DNA of 64,000 nt. Origin: Devosia sp. Root413D1. Lineage in GTDB: Bacteria > Pseudomonadota > Alphaproteobacteria > Rhizobiales > Devosiaceae. The stretch spans positions 739,522-803,521 of the forward strand of contig NZ_LMEA01000011.1 in NCBI RefSeq assembly GCF_001425235.1, written 5' to 3'. Positions within the stretch are counted from its first letter, which is position 1. Every line of letters starts with the position of its first letter. Positions 16,387-25,916 of this stretch are shown here, piece after piece. The notes below the pieces were generated by a model. That model did not search any database. It saw nothing but the letters and a program-made list of their open reading frames with translations, and was not told the origin of the DNA. Position numbers and translations under genes: made by a program.

Positions 16387-17229
16387 ATGGTCGATCTTCT
16401 GCCGCAATGGCTCCGGGACGTCCTCGGCCAGGACGTGCTGTTCTGGCTGGGCTACTTCACCAACGGCAAGCATCTGAGCTGGTATGCGAGCGTGCAGTAT
16501 ACGCTGGCCGCCGGCGCCATCGGCGCGGCCGTGGCGCTGGGGCTCGGCGTGCTCTCGGCCGCCGGCCGCAACTCGCGCTTCGCCGGCTTCCGCCTGCTCG
16601 GCAAGGCCTATACCAACTCGCTGCCCGGCATCCCGGACGTGCTGTTCTTCCTGTTCTTCCCGCTGGCTTTCGAGCAGGCGGTGGAATGGATCCGCGCCCA
16701 GGCGGTGTGCACGCCGGCTGAGCTGGCGCTGGGCCGCTGGCCGCTCTGCCCGGACGCCAACCTGATCTTCGGCAGCTTCGAGTACCTGATCCTCGCCGGC
16801 GTCTCGCTCGGCATCGTTTATGGCGCCTTTGCCGGCAACGTCATCTCGGGCGCCATGAACTCGGTGCCACGTGGCCAGCTCGAGGCGGCTCGCGCCTATG
16901 GCATGAGCCCGCTGCAGGTGCTGCTGCGGGTCCATATCCGGCAGATGTGGGCCTATGCCCTGCCCGGCCTCTCCAACATCTGGATGCTGCTGATCAAGGC
17001 GACCTCGCTGCTGTCGCTGCTGCAGATCTCCGACATCGTGCTGTGGGCCGATCGGTTGGGATCGCCGAACTTCACCCGCTCGGCCGGGCTCGTCCACCCC
17101 GACTGGCGCTGGGGCTATTACCTCGTGCTGCTGATCTTCTACATCCTCCTGACCTTCCTCTCGGAAAAGCTGTTCACCGCGCTGCAGCGCTGGGCCGGAC
17201 GCGGCATGGCCACGGCGGGGGCAAGCTGA
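16387..17229 (+). CDS. Amino acid ABC transporter permease, HisQ type
   Basis: A 280-residue inner membrane permease. There are several membrane helices and the EAA-loop region GQLEAARAYGMSPLQVLLRV, which contacts the ATPase. A periplasmic insertion with two cysteines (AVCTPAELALGRWPLCPD) between helices is seen in a subset of relatives. AGGA lies about 8 bases before the ATG. The stop codon overlaps the next permease start (TGATG). Confidence 0.9.
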   Translation: MVDLLPQWLRDVLGQDVLFWLGYFTNGKHLSWYASVQYTLAAGAIGAAVALGLGVLSAAGRNSRFAGFRLLGKAYTNSLPGIPDVLFFLFFPLAFEQAVEWIRAQAVCTPAELALGRWPLCPDANLIFGSFEYLILAGVSLGIVYGAFAGNVISGAMNSVPRGQLEAARAYGMSPLQVLLRVHIRQMWAYALPGLSNIWMLLIKATSLLSLLQISDIVLWADRLGSPNFTRSAGLVHPDWRWGYYLVLLIFYILLTFLSEKLFTALQRWAGRGMATAGAS

Positions 17230-17975
17230 TGGAGCTCATCACCGCCATCGCCAACGATCTGGTGATCCTCGCCAAGCCGGCGCTGTTCAACATCTATTTC
17301 GCCGCGGCCTCGATCCCCATCGGCTTCGTGCTGGCGATCTTCGTAGCGCTCGGCAAGGGCTCGTCCAGCGGGCTGGTCTCGAGCCTCAGCCGCGGTTTCA
17401 TCTACGCCTTTCGCGGCTCGCCCTTCTTCATCCAGCTGTTCATGTTCTACTCGCTGGCGCTGGCCTTCAACCTCAGTCTGTGGAAGCCGCTCGGCATCGA
17501 CTGGATCGTGCTCAACCCGCTGATCCTCGGGCCGGCCGTGCTGGTGCTCAACACCACCGCCTACACCGCCAACATCCTCCACGGCGCCATGCAGAACGTG
17601 CCCAAGGGCGAGATCGAAGCGGCCCGCGCCTTCGGCATGAACCGCCTGCAGCTGTTCCGCGCCGTCACCTGGCCCAATGTCATCCGCATCGCCTGGCCGG
17701 CCTACACCAACGAAGTGGTGGTGCTGTTCCACACCACCGCCCTGGTCTACTTCACCCTGCCGGTGATCAACGACCAGAAGGACCTGATGAACAAGGCCGG
17801 CGAGCTGTTCGAAAAGGACTACAACGCCTTCCTCCACTTCCCGGTGGCGGGGCTCTATTTCCTCGGCGTCTCGATGATCATTTTCTTCGTTTTCGGGCGC
17901 GTCTATCGCCATCTCATGCGACACCTGCCGCAAGCGCCGGCGATCCGATTCTCGCCGCGCTGGATCCGGGGGTAG
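17229..17975 (+). CDS. Amino acid ABC transporter permease, HisM type
   Basis: A 248-residue partner permease with the EAA motif GEIEAARAFGMNRLQLFRAV. The start overlaps the stop of the first permease, which indicates translational coupling and equal amounts of the two membrane subunits. With the ATPase and binding protein upstream this completes an importer. Confidence 0.9.
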   Translation: MELITAIANDLVILAKPALFNIYFAAASIPIGFVLAIFVALGKGSSSGLVSSLSRGFIYAFRGSPFFIQLFMFYSLALAFNLSLWKPLGIDWIVLNPLILGPAVLVLNTTAYTANILHGAMQNVPKGEIEAARAFGMNRLQLFRAVTWPNVIRIAWPAYTNEVVVLFHTTALVYFTLPVINDQKDLMNKAGELFEKDYNAFLHFPVAGLYFLGVSMIIFFVFGRVYRHLMRHLPQAPAIRFSPRWIRG

Positions 17976-17977
17976 TT

Positions 17978-19120
17978 ATGGCATTCGAGAGAAAGGTCGT
18001 ACCGCTCAGGGGCGATACGCCCGGCGCGGTGACCGAGTTCACCTATTACGTCATCGGCCCCGGGGATGCGCCCGAGAAGGTCCACCTGCAGGCGGCTTTG
18101 CACGCCGACGAACACCCCGGCACCATGGTGCTGCATCACCTGTTGCCGATGCTGCGCCAGGCCGATGACCAGGGGCTGCTGCGCGCCCGCTTCACCGTGA
18201 TGCCGCTGGTCAACCCGCTCGGCATGGCGAGTTTCTCGCTGCGGCGCCATATCGGCCGCTACGACGCCAATACCGGCATCAACTTCAACCGCCGCTGGCC
18301 CGACCTGTTCGCCGCGATCCGTTCGCAGCTGAACGGCCGGCTGTCCGACGACGAGCGCTTCAACGTCAACCTGATCCGCAAGGCCGTCGCCAACTGGATC
18401 GACGCGCAGCAGCCGCGCAGCGCCAACGAGCAGTTGCGCCTGCTGGTGTTGAAGGAGGCCCACGATGCCGAGTTCGTCTTCGATCTCCACTGCGACGACG
18501 ACTCGCTGGTCCACATCTTCACCTCGCCCGAGCTGATGCCCGAACTGCAGGATCTTGCCGACTGGATTGGCGCCGCGGCGACGCTGACCGCCGCCGACAG
18601 CGGCGGCGGCTCCTTCGACGAGGTGCTTCCGCAGCTCTACCGCAAGGTGGCTTTGGCCAATCCGGGCAAGCCCGTGCCGATGGCGAGCGCCACCGCGACG
18701 CTCGAATATCGCGGCCAGGCCGACGTGTTCGATCACTTCGGCGCCGACGATGCGCGTCGGCTATGGGGTTTTCTGTGCGAGCGCAACCTGATCGACGCCG
18801 ATCCGGGCGCGCGCCCTGCCCCGCTTTCGGAAGCGACGCCCTTCGATGCTACCGAGATCGTCAGGGCCGACCGCCCCGGCCTCGTCGCCTATCGCGCCGA
18901 GCTCGGCGAACGGGTCACGAAGGGCCAGCCGGTCGCCGACCTGATCGCGCTCGACGGGCCCGAAGCCTTCATGGCCCGCACCCCGATCCTTGCCGGCACC
19001 GATGGTCTGGTGCTGTCGCGCGCCATGGCCAAATATGCGCCGCGCGGCGCCGGCATCATGAAGATCGTCGGCAAGACACCGCTCAGCGGCCGCAAGGGCG
19101 CCTACCTGCTCGAGGACTAG
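17978..19120 (+). CDS. Succinylglutamate desuccinylase/aspartoacylase-family metallohydrolase
   Basis: A 380-residue zinc carboxypeptidase-like hydrolase. The metal site is visible as His42 and Glu45 in HADEHPG and His171 in FDLHCDD. The C-terminus (about 300-375) forms the beta-barrel domain of the family. Members remove acyl groups from N-acyl amino acids or act on related amides. The gene begins 2 bases after the permease stop, so the substrate is probably what the transporter brings in, such as an N-acylated amino acid; this is inference. Confidence 0.87.
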   Translation: MAFERKVVPLRGDTPGAVTEFTYYVIGPGDAPEKVHLQAALHADEHPGTMVLHHLLPMLRQADDQGLLRARFTVMPLVNPLGMASFSLRRHIGRYDANTGINFNRRWPDLFAAIRSQLNGRLSDDERFNVNLIRKAVANWIDAQQPRSANEQLRLLVLKEAHDAEFVFDLHCDDDSLVHIFTSPELMPELQDLADWIGAAATLTAADSGGGSFDEVLPQLYRKVALANPGKPVPMASATATLEYRGQADVFDHFGADDARRLWGFLCERNLIDADPGARPAPLSEATPFDATEIVRADRPGLVAYRAELGERVTKGQPVADLIALDGPEAFMARTPILAGTDGLVLSRAMAKYAPRGAGIMKIVGKTPLSGRKGAYLLED

Positions 19121-19636
19121 ATGATCGACCTGAGGCGCAACAACGGCGCGCTGACCCTTTATGCCACCCACCAGCAACCGCCGCGGGCCATGTGGCTCGC
19201 GGGGTCCGTTGTGGTGTCAGCGCTGCTCTATTTCATGCTCGAGCAGCAGATCCCCGATCCGACCTTTCGCCTGGTCTCGGCCGCCATCTGCATCGCCGCC
19301 CCCGTCATTGCCGCAGCGGTGCTGTATCTGAGGCCTCATACCACCAGCATCGTCACCGCCTTCGACCCCAAGACCCGCCGCATCCGCTCCGAGCAGAAAC
19401 ACGACCGCGGCAAGGATGTCGTGCTCGAGCTGGGCTTCGAGGAGGTCGCGGCGCTCAAGGTGGCCGAAGACCACGCCGAGCGGCCGCGTCACGACGTGCT
19501 TTGGTTGACGCTGACCGACGGGCGGAAGATTCAGTTGGCGCTGAGGTCGCGGCAATACACCGAGGGCGGCGAAGGTCAGGACCTCCGCAAGGTGGCGGCG
19601 TTCATTCGCAACGAGACGGGATTGCCTGAGGGGTAA
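19121..19636 (+). CDS. Membrane protein of unknown function
   Basis: A 171-residue protein with two membrane helices at about residues 24-41 and 51-69, then a soluble C-terminal domain of alternating strands (DVLWLTLTDGRKIQLALRS). I recognise no family. The ATG follows the hydrolase stop codon directly, so it is the last gene of the transporter operon. The layout resembles small PH-like membrane proteins, but I would not assign that. Confidence 0.75.
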   Translation: MIDLRRNNGALTLYATHQQPPRAMWLAGSVVVSALLYFMLEQQIPDPTFRLVSAAICIAAPVIAAAVLYLRPHTTSIVTAFDPKTRRIRSEQKHDRGKDVVLELGFEEVAALKVAEDHAERPRHDVLWLTLTDGRKIQLALRSRQYTEGGEGQDLRKVAAFIRNETGLPEG

Positions 19637-19654
19637 GCCCCGCGGCCCGCAGTC

Positions 19655-19800
19655 TGCGCCCCCTCGCCCCTCTGGGGAGAGGGCTGGGGTGAGGGGCGCC
19701 AAGCGCACAAGACCAAGCATGGTCCGTCACCCAGCGGTGGCTCTTTCGGTGTGCTTGGCGCCCCTCACCCTGACCCTCTCCCCAGGGGGGAGAGGGGACG
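19655..19800. repeat. Inverted R4 repeat pair
   Basis: Two R4 hairpins in opposite orientation (GGGGCGCCAAGCGCAC with its inverse GTGCTTGGCGCCCC, plus CCCTCTCC/GGAGAGGG stems) between two convergent genes. It is likely to act as a bidirectional terminator. Confidence 0.7.
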
Positions 19801-19820
19801 CACTCTGCACGGGCCGTACC

Positions 19821-20894
19821 CTACCCCGCCCAGGGCTGCCGGCTGCTCCGCACCGTTTCGCCGCTCCTCGCTGCCTCATGCATCAGCAGCGACAGATACT
19901 GGTCCTGCGCGCCCTCGGCATAGGGGTACGGCCCCTCACCCCGTCCGCGCGCCAACGCCCCCATCCGTTCCATCGCCACGGCGATGGCGATCTCGTCGTC
20001 CATCAGCCGGGCATTGGGGTACGGCATGGTCCACACCACCTCGTCGCCGCACAGCATCGCTTCGAGCGCGTAACCGAACAGGTTCCCGTAGCGGCCGGAT
20101 TCACTGCGGGTGAAGATTTTGGTCAGCGGCTGGCCATAGACCGGCATCACCCGCGCCTCGAGGTCGGCGATCTCGCCACGGTCGCCGCGGATGACGACGC
20201 GATGCGAATGCACGGGCGAGCGGTACTGCACGTCGGTGAAATCGAACAGCCCCAGCCTGTCGCCAAAATCGAACTCGCCCAACGTCTGCTTCGTGGTGAC
20301 GAAGCGTTCGCTGTCGGGCCAGCTGAAGCGGTTCGGCCCTTCGAGCGCCCGCGCCTCGAACAGCTTGCCCCGGATAACCGCCTCCTCGAAACCGATGCCG
20401 AGGAACTGCCGCATCAGGCTGACGCCATGATAGCCATGCGCCGCCGAAACGCGGGCGAGGCTGACCCGGCCGAGCCCGCCATTGGCGATCACCTGCAGCC
20501 GCGCCGCGTGCAGCGGCTGGAACAGGTATTGCTCGGCGATATGCAGCCGAAAGCCCTGCTCCACCAGCCGCCAGATCGCGATCATGGTCTCGAGGTCGAG
20601 CGCCGCCGGCGTTTCGCACAGCACCGCGAGGCCAAGCCGGTGCAGCTCGGTGAGGATGGCGAGATGCGCCTCCGCCTTGACTGACAGCACCACGAAGTCC
20701 GGGCCCGCCGCCGCCAGCTCCGCATAGCTCGCGAAGGCCGGCGCGCCCCATTGCGCCCCGAATGCCGCCGCCTTGGCGGGGTCGCGCTGCACCACGCCGA
20801 CCAGTTGGAACCGCTCCGGCAGTTCGCGGGCGATGCGCGTGAAGAATTCGGCGCGCCAGCCGCCGCCGACGAGACCGAAGCGGATCGGCGCCAT
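19821..20894 (-). CDS. Gfo/Idh/MocA-family oxidoreductase
   Basis: A 357-residue NAD(P)-dependent oxidoreductase. The Rossmann start IRFGLVGGGWRAEFF has the glycine-rich loop, and CETPAALD stands where most relatives have EKP. Its ATG overlaps the uxuA stop codon (TGATG), so the two are translationally coupled. With mannonate dehydratase upstream, it may oxidise a hexuronate or supply mannonate from fructuronate in place of the classical UxuB, but the substrate cannot be read from sequence. Confidence 0.87.
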   Translation of the reverse strand: MAPIRFGLVGGGWRAEFFTRIARELPERFQLVGVVQRDPAKAAAFGAQWGAPAFASYAELAAAGPDFVVLSVKAEAHLAILTELHRLGLAVLCETPAALDLETMIAIWRLVEQGFRLHIAEQYLFQPLHAARLQVIANGGLGRVSLARVSAAHGYHGVSLMRQFLGIGFEEAVIRGKLFEARALEGPNRFSWPDSERFVTTKQTLGEFDFGDRLGLFDFTDVQYRSPVHSHRVVIRGDRGEIADLEARVMPVYGQPLTKIFTRSESGRYGNLFGYALEAMLCGDEVVWTMPYPNARLMDDEIAIAVAMERMGALARGRGEGPYPYAEGAQDQYLSLLMHEAARSGETVRSSRQPWAG

Positions 20895-22111
20895 CAGAGG
20901 CCGAGCCCGAACTCGCGATGTGCCAGCGCCGTCATCACGCCGCGCAGCTCCGCGAGGCCCTTCAGCCGGCCGATGGTCGGGTAGCCCGGCTGGGCCCGGC
21001 GGCCGAGATCATCGAGAATGTCCTGCCCGTGGTCGGGGCGCATCGGAATCTGCGCGTCCTCGCGGCCCTCGCGCTTGCGCCGTGCTTCCTCGGTGAGGAT
21101 CGCGGCGATCAGCGGCACCATGTCGGTACTCCCGGCCAGGTGCTCGTCCTCGTAGAACGACCCCGAAATGGCGTCGCTCTCGCGGCGCACGTTCCTGAGA
21201 TGCAGGAAATGCACCTTCGGCCCGAACTCCTGCATCATCGCCGGCAGGTCGTTGTCGGGGCGCGCCCCGAGCGACCCCGAGCAGAAGGTCATGCCATTGG
21301 CCGGGCTGTCGACCGCATCGAGAATGTGCCGGTAGTCGGCGGCCGTCGACATGATGCGCGGCAGGCCGAGCAGCGGGAACGGCGGATCGTCCGGGTGGCA
21401 GCAGAGCCGCACCCCGACCTCCTCGGCCACCGGCACGACTTCCGAAAGGAAATCGACGAAGTGCCGGCGGAGCTGATCGGGCGAGATCCCCTGATATTCG
21501 GCGAGGTGCGCCCTGACATCATCGAGCGTCATGCTTTCGGTCGAACCGGGCAGGCCCATCGTCACGTTGCGCGACAGCTGCTGCTGCGCCGCGTCATCCA
21601 TCCCGGCAAACCGGCGCGCTGCCTCGGCGACCACCTCGGGTGCAAAGCTCTCGGTCGCCCCGGCTCGCTTGAGGATGTGGATTTCGAACACCGCGAAATC
21701 GTTGATGTCGAAGCGCATGCAGGTGCCGCCATGCGCCACCTGGTAGCGCAGGTCCGTGCGGGTCCAGTCGAGCACCGGCATGAAATTGTAGCAGACGGTC
21801 CTGAGGCCCGCCGCCGCGACGTGACGGAGGCTCTGCTGGTAGTTGGCGATATGCTCGCGCCAGGCGCCCTTCTGCTTCTTGATGTCCTCGGACACCGGCA
21901 GGCTTTCGATCACGTCCCAGGCGATGCCGGAGGGCGTGCCGTCCTTGCGCTGCCTGATCTGCTGCTGGCGCTTGCCGATTTCCTCGGCGCTCCACACCAC
22001 CCCGTTGGGCACGTGGTGCAGCGCCGTCACCACCCCCTCAGCGCCGGCCTGCACGATGTCATCGATGCTTGCCAGGTCCGCCGGACCGAACCAGCGCCAC
22101 GTCTGCCTCAT
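20894..22111 (-). CDS. uxuA: Mannonate dehydratase UxuA
   Basis: A 405-residue enzyme that converts D-mannonate to 2-keto-3-deoxygluconate in hexuronate catabolism (EC 4.2.1.8). UxuA hallmarks are visible: MRQTWRWFGPAD at the start, the metal- and substrate-binding stretches LCCHPDDPP, FCSGSLGARPDND, HLRNV and MRPDHGQ. It is cytoplasmic. It is divergent from a GntR-family repressor, with an inverted repeat in the shared promoter region. Confidence 0.94.
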   Translation of the reverse strand: MRQTWRWFGPADLASIDDIVQAGAEGVVTALHHVPNGVVWSAEEIGKRQQQIRQRKDGTPSGIAWDVIESLPVSEDIKKQKGAWREHIANYQQSLRHVAAAGLRTVCYNFMPVLDWTRTDLRYQVAHGGTCMRFDINDFAVFEIHILKRAGATESFAPEVVAEAARRFAGMDDAAQQQLSRNVTMGLPGSTESMTLDDVRAHLAEYQGISPDQLRRHFVDFLSEVVPVAEEVGVRLCCHPDDPPFPLLGLPRIMSTAADYRHILDAVDSPANGMTFCSGSLGARPDNDLPAMMQEFGPKVHFLHLRNVRRESDAISGSFYEDEHLAGSTDMVPLIAAILTEEARRKREGREDAQIPMRPDHGQDILDDLGRRAQPGYPTIGRLKGLAELRGVMTALAHREFGLGL

Positions 22112-22192
22112 TTGGCTTCTCCAACAGCGCCAGGAGGGGGAAAGTTCTGCGACTTTTCCGCCTCGAAAGCGCGATTACTTACCGGCTTCGAA

Positions 22193-22222
22193 CATTTCGC
22201 CGTTCAATGAAACGGCGAAATG
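22193..22222. promoter_or_regulatory. 30-base inverted repeat in the uxuA-gntR intergenic region
   Basis: Two perfect 12-base arms, CATTTCGCCGTT and AACGGCGAAATG, with a 6-base centre. It lies about 80 bases upstream of uxuA and 58 bases upstream of the GntR gene. It is a candidate operator for the divergent regulator, though the arms are longer than usual for GntR/FadR sites. Confidence 0.5.
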
Positions 22223-22280
22223 CTCTAGCGCTTCCAACCGCGCCAACCGGTGCTAGTATGGCAGCGTTGGGGGAGTCAAC

Positions 22281-22988
22281 ATGACCATTGAACTGGAGCT
22301 GGTAAACCAGCCCGTCATCGCCGGAACGCGGCAGCTTTCGATGAGCCAGCGGGTCTACGATACGGTCCGCAATGCCATCGTGCAGCTGCAGCTCAGGCCC
22401 GGGCACCTGCTCTCGGAGGCCGAGCTCGCCCGCTATATGGGCGTGTCGCGCCAACCGGTGCGTGAGGCCTTCATCAAGCTGGCGGAAGCCGGCCTCGTCG
22501 AGGTGCGGCCGCAGCGCGGCACTTTCGTTAAGCTGATCTCGATCCGCGAGGTGCAGAACTCCCGCTTCATCCGCGAAGCTATCGAGCTGGCGGTAATCCG
22601 CAAGGCCGCCGAACGGATCAAGCCGTCGGGCATCGCCGAACTGCGCGAGCTGGTGGCCGAGCAGCGGGTGGCGCTCGCCGGCAAGCTGATCGATTTCATG
22701 CGGCTCGACGACGATTTCCACTGCGCCATCGCCGCGCATGGCGGGGTCGAGCACGCCTGGCGCCACATCGTCAGCCTCAAGGCGCAGCTCGACCGCGTCC
22801 GCTTCCTCGGCTTCCCCCAGGCCACCCCGCGCCCGCAGGTGATCGCCCAGCACACCGCCGTGGTCGACGCGCTCGAGCGCAACGACGTAGACGGCGCCGT
22901 GAGCATGATGCGCCTGCATCTCAACGAACTGGCGCCGTCACTGCCCAAGCTGGCGGAAGAACACGCGGATCTGTTTGCGGACGAGTGA
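22281..22988 (+). CDS. GntR/FadR-family (FCD) transcriptional regulator
   Basis: A 235-residue regulator. The N-terminal winged helix reads SEAELARYMGVSRQPVREA and VRPQRGTFV. The C-terminal FCD ligand domain has the metal-site elements LDDDFHCAIA and a later His in LHLNEL. FCD-type GntR proteins with uxuA typically respond to hexuronates. GGGG/GAG is present upstream of the ATG. It probably represses the divergent uxuA operon. Confidence 0.92.
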   Translation: MTIELELVNQPVIAGTRQLSMSQRVYDTVRNAIVQLQLRPGHLLSEAELARYMGVSRQPVREAFIKLAEAGLVEVRPQRGTFVKLISIREVQNSRFIREAIELAVIRKAAERIKPSGIAELRELVAEQRVALAGKLIDFMRLDDDFHCAIAAHGGVEHAWRHIVSLKAQLDRVRFLGFPQATPRPQVIAQHTAVVDALERNDVDGAVSMMRLHLNELAPSLPKLAEEHADLFADE

Positions 22989-23041
22989 GGGCTTGGACGG
23001 TGTGTTAGAGGACCGTGGAGGGCACTAACGTGCCCCCTCAT

Positions 23042-23128
23042 CCGGTGTCATCCCAGCGAAAGCTGGGACCCAACTCACCGCCCGCACCAGCTGATAGATG
23101 GTTCCCAGCTTTCGCTGGGATGACACCG
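23042..23128. repeat. Intergenic inverted repeat, family R3
   Basis: Inverted copies of GGTGTCATCCCAGCGAAAGC about 45 bases apart, nearly identical to those at 13121-13206. It lies between two convergent genes. Confidence 0.8.
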
Positions 23129-23182
23129 AGTTGGTGGAGCGTTCGCTGATCACCCAGACCGCTGCTCTCGCTCCCCTCCCCC

Positions 23183-24310
23183 TCAATCCATCGCCGCTTC
23201 CAGCAGCTGCCGATAGTCCTCGGCCGTCGCCAGGCGCGGGTTGGTCGCGTGGCTGTGGTCAGCCAGCGCCCGCTCGATCACCCAGTCGAAGTGATCTTCG
23301 CGCACCCCGAGCCCGCGTAGCCCCTCGGGGATGCCGAGACGGCGGTTGAGCGTATCGAGTTCGCGCGCCAGGTCCGCGGCCGGCGGGAAGCCCATCGCGG
23401 CCTTCAGCCGCCCCAGCTTCTCGCCGATCTCCGGGCCGTTGAAGCGCAGCACCGGCGGCATCAGGATGGCGTTGAGCGTGCCGTGGTGCAGGGAAACATC
23501 CTTGAGGCCGCCCAGCGCGTGGCTCAGCGCATGCACCGCGCCCAGCCCCTTCTGGAAGGCGAGCCCGCCCATCAGGGCGCCCATCATCATCTCCGAGCGG
23601 GCCGTGGCGTTGCGACCATCGCGACAGGCGGTTTCGAGATGCCGCCAGATCCGCCCTGCCCCATCCAGTGCAATCGCCTCGGCCGGCGGGTTGACCCGCG
23701 GCGAGCAGAGCGTCTCGATGCAATGGCTGAGCGCATCGAGCCCGGTGGCGGCGGTCAGGACCGCCGGCAGGCCATAGGTCAGCGCCGGGTCGCAGATCGC
23801 CCGCTTCGGGATCAAGTACGGCGAGATGAAACCGAGCTTTCGCCCATCGTCGAGCGTCAGCAGCGCCGCCCGCCCGACTTCGGCACCGGTGCCCGCCGTG
23901 GTCGGCACCGCGATCAGCGGCGCCACCTTGGCGCCGATCCGTTCGAGCCCGCCATAGATCATCGCATATTGTTCGAGCGGCCCGGGGTGGGTGGCGAGCA
24001 GTGCCACCCCCTTGGCGAGATCGATCGGCGAGCCGCCGCCGATGGCGACGATCCCGTCGCAGCCTTCGCCCCGATATTGTTCGAGCGCCGCGATCACCGC
24101 CCCCTCGGTGGGGTTGGGTGGGGTATCGAGGAACACCGGTGTCTCGGCCGGCAGACGCGCCAGCGCCTCGGCCACCAGCCCCGCCGCGAGGATGCCGCGA
24201 TCGGCGACCAGCAGCGGCCGGTTGAGCCGGAACTCCTCCACCGTTTCGGCAAGGGTTGAGAGGGCGCCCGCGCCGAACTCGATGCTCGTGAGGTAGTTTA
24301 TCCGTGCCAT
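23183..24310 (-). CDS. Iron-containing alcohol dehydrogenase
   Basis: A 375-residue group III (Fe-dependent) alcohol dehydrogenase. The nucleotide motif is [11 protein letters not shown]; the metal ligands are in [14 protein letters not shown] and [18 protein letters not shown]. The substrate is unknown; relatives include maleylacetate reductase and 4-hydroxybutyrate dehydrogenase. It starts 4 bases after the DUF4326 gene and so is the last gene of a three-gene unit with the TRIC-like channel. Confidence 0.9.
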   Translation of the reverse strand: MARINYLTSIEFGAGALSTLAETVEEFRLNRPLLVADRGILAAGLVAEALARLPAETPVFLDTPPNPTEGAVIAALEQYRGEGCDGIVAIGGGSPIDLAKGVALLATHPGPLEQYAMIYGGLERIGAKVAPLIAVPTTAGTGAEVGRAALLTLDDGRKLGFISPYLIPKRAICDPALTYGLPAVLTAATGLDALSHCIETLCSPRVNPPAEAIALDGAGRIWRHLETACRDGRNATARSEMMMGALMGGLAFQKGLGAVHALSHALGGLKDVSLHHGTLNAILMPPVLRFNGPEIGEKLGRLKAAMGFPPAADLARELDTLNRRLGIPEGLRGLGVREDHFDWVIERALADHSHATNPRLATAEDYRQLLEAAMD

Positions 24311-24314
24311 CAGC

Positions 24315-24674
24315 CTATCCGTTCGCCAGTTCGATCAATGTGTCTGCGTGACAGGGCGTCCCCGCCTTGCACCAGCAGGCAAGGTTATATCCCCTGAGTT
24401 CAGCCCGGATGACAGCCCGCTCCGGCGGCGCCCCCGGCGACAAAGCCGGATCGAGCGTGCCAGTGAGCCACTGCCCGCAAAGCTCCACCGCCTTGGCCTG
24501 CGCTGCCGCATGGTCGAGCCCATAGCGCTTCGCCGTGTCGTCGATGGTGAACGGGTTGCCCCACCGCCCCGGCCGGGTGATCAGCTTCGCCGGCAAGCCG
24601 TTGAGCGCCTGCGAAATCACCTGGAGGTTGAAGCCGGCCTGGCGCGACAGCTGCAGGCGTTGTGGGCGAGCCAT
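24315..24674 (-). CDS. DUF4326 domain-containing protein
   Basis: A 119-residue protein with the DUF4326 pattern: PGRWGNPF near the start and [22 protein letters not shown] at the end. The Cys-x-Cys and Cys-His residues suggest a metal site, but no function is established. Its ATG overlaps the stop of the channel gene upstream (TGATG). Confidence 0.88.
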   Translation of the reverse strand: MARPQRLQLSRQAGFNLQVISQALNGLPAKLITRPGRWGNPFTIDDTAKRYGLDHAAAQAKAVELCGQWLTGTLDPALSPGAPPERAVIRAELRGYNLACWCKAGTPCHADTLIELANG

Positions 24675-25291
24675 CAGCGTAGCTCCTTGTCGTAGACGAA
24701 TTTCGGCATTTCGAGCTTCCACACGATCGCCGCGACGCGCACCGCAAAGCCGATGGCGATGGTACCCAGCACCAGCATATCGTGTGGCACCTCCATGGCG
24801 CGGCCCAGATAGTAGAGCGTACCCGAAATGATGGCGACGGTGGCGTAGAGCTCGGACGAGAACACCAGCGGCACCTCGTTGCAGAGGATATCGCGCATGA
24901 TGCCGCCGGCAATGCCGGTGATCATCCCCGCCACCACCACGATGATCGGCTGCTGGCCCATTTCCAGCGCCACATTGCAGCCGATGATGGTGAAGGCGGC
25001 GAGCCCCAGCGCATCGAGCAGCAGGAACGGCCAGCGCAGCGCCGCCATGTAACGGGCCAGCGCAATGGTGATAAACGCCGCGGCGCAGCAGATGATCAGC
25101 AGATACGGGTTCTCGACCCAGATCAGCGGGTAATGCCCCAGCACCAGGTCGCGCGCCGTGCCGCCGCCCAGCGCCGTGACGCAGGCCAGCACGCAGACGC
25201 CGAACCAATCCATCTTGCGGCGCCCCGCCGCCAGCGCGGCGGTCATCGCTTCAGCGGTGATCGCGACATAAAAGATGATCTGCAGCAGCAT
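24674..25291 (-). CDS. TRIC/UPF0126 (YadS-like) membrane protein
   Basis: A 205-residue membrane protein with seven predicted helices and two glycine-rich repeats, ALGGGTARDLVLG and GIAGGIMRDILCNE. These mark the UPF0126 family, prokaryotic homologues of trimeric intracellular cation channels. The second repeat (GGIMRD) in each half fits the internal duplication of the family. It probably conducts K+ or another monovalent cation, or acts as a small-molecule exporter in some bacteria. Confidence 0.9.
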   Translation of the reverse strand: MLLQIIFYVAITAEAMTAALAAGRRKMDWFGVCVLACVTALGGGTARDLVLGHYPLIWVENPYLLIICCAAAFITIALARYMAALRWPFLLLDALGLAAFTIIGCNVALEMGQQPIIVVVAGMITGIAGGIMRDILCNEVPLVFSSELYATVAIISGTLYYLGRAMEVPHDMLVLGTIAIGFAVRVAAIVWKLEMPKFVYDKELR

Positions 25292-25360
25292 GACGTCCCC
25301 CGCGGTTGCCCTGAAGGGCTTCCCACGGAGGACACTAGAGCAGACGAATCGCCCCGTGGG

Positions 25361-25828
25361 CTAGTTGGCCTTCGGGGTGAGATCGGCGGTTGACTGGATG
25401 GTGATGATCTTCACGTCGAATTCGGCGCAGGCGTCATCCTTGCAGATGCCGTTCAGCCAGACCTGCCCATTGCCGTACATGACACCATCGGCATTGACGA
25501 ACAGCGCTTCCCACTGCTGCGTCAGGATCGCGTCCTTGATGTCGCCAGTGATGATCGTCTCGTACTCGGTCTCGAACTGAGCGGCATCGTTGATGGTCAG
25601 CGCCTTGCCGCCGACGCTGACGGTAATCGGGTAGGACACCCACTCGGCCACCCCGGCGGCGTTGTCGTCGGCGACCGCCTGGTGAATGGCGTCGAACGCG
25701 GTGTGATAGGGCGCCGCATCGCCGAGGTCGGTGGTGATGGCGTCATCGACTTCGGCCCCGGTCTGCGCCATGGCGGGCAGCGCCCCGAGCAAGCCGGCGA
25801 ACAGGGCAGCGGCGACTAGCTTCAGCAT
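25361..25828 (-). CDS. Secreted protein of unknown function
   Basis: A 155-residue protein with a clear signal peptide (MLKLVAAALFAGLLGALPAMAQ, cleavage after AMA). The mature domain is a beta-rich NTF2/cystatin-like-looking fold with two nearby cysteines (ICKDDACAEF) that may form a disulphide. AGGAG lies 9 bases before the ATG. I cannot name a family. Divergent from an M15-like protein gene. Confidence 0.8.
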   Translation of the reverse strand: MLKLVAAALFAGLLGALPAMAQTGAEVDDAITTDLGDAAPYHTAFDAIHQAVADDNAAGVAEWVSYPITVSVGGKALTINDAAQFETEYETIITGDIKDAILTQQWEALFVNADGVMYGNGQVWLNGICKDDACAEFDVKIITIQSTADLTPKAN

Positions 25829-25916
25829 TCTCGTAACTCCTGTTGGAAACGGGTGGTCCGCCAAACCATTGATAGCGCACAGTATCATCAGTCGAACAGA
25901 CCGCAGGATATTGAGG

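Noticed and set aside
15472..17097. Open frame of 541 codons antisense to the amino acid importer
   Set aside because: The binding protein and permease on the plus strand are unambiguous; this is a shadow.
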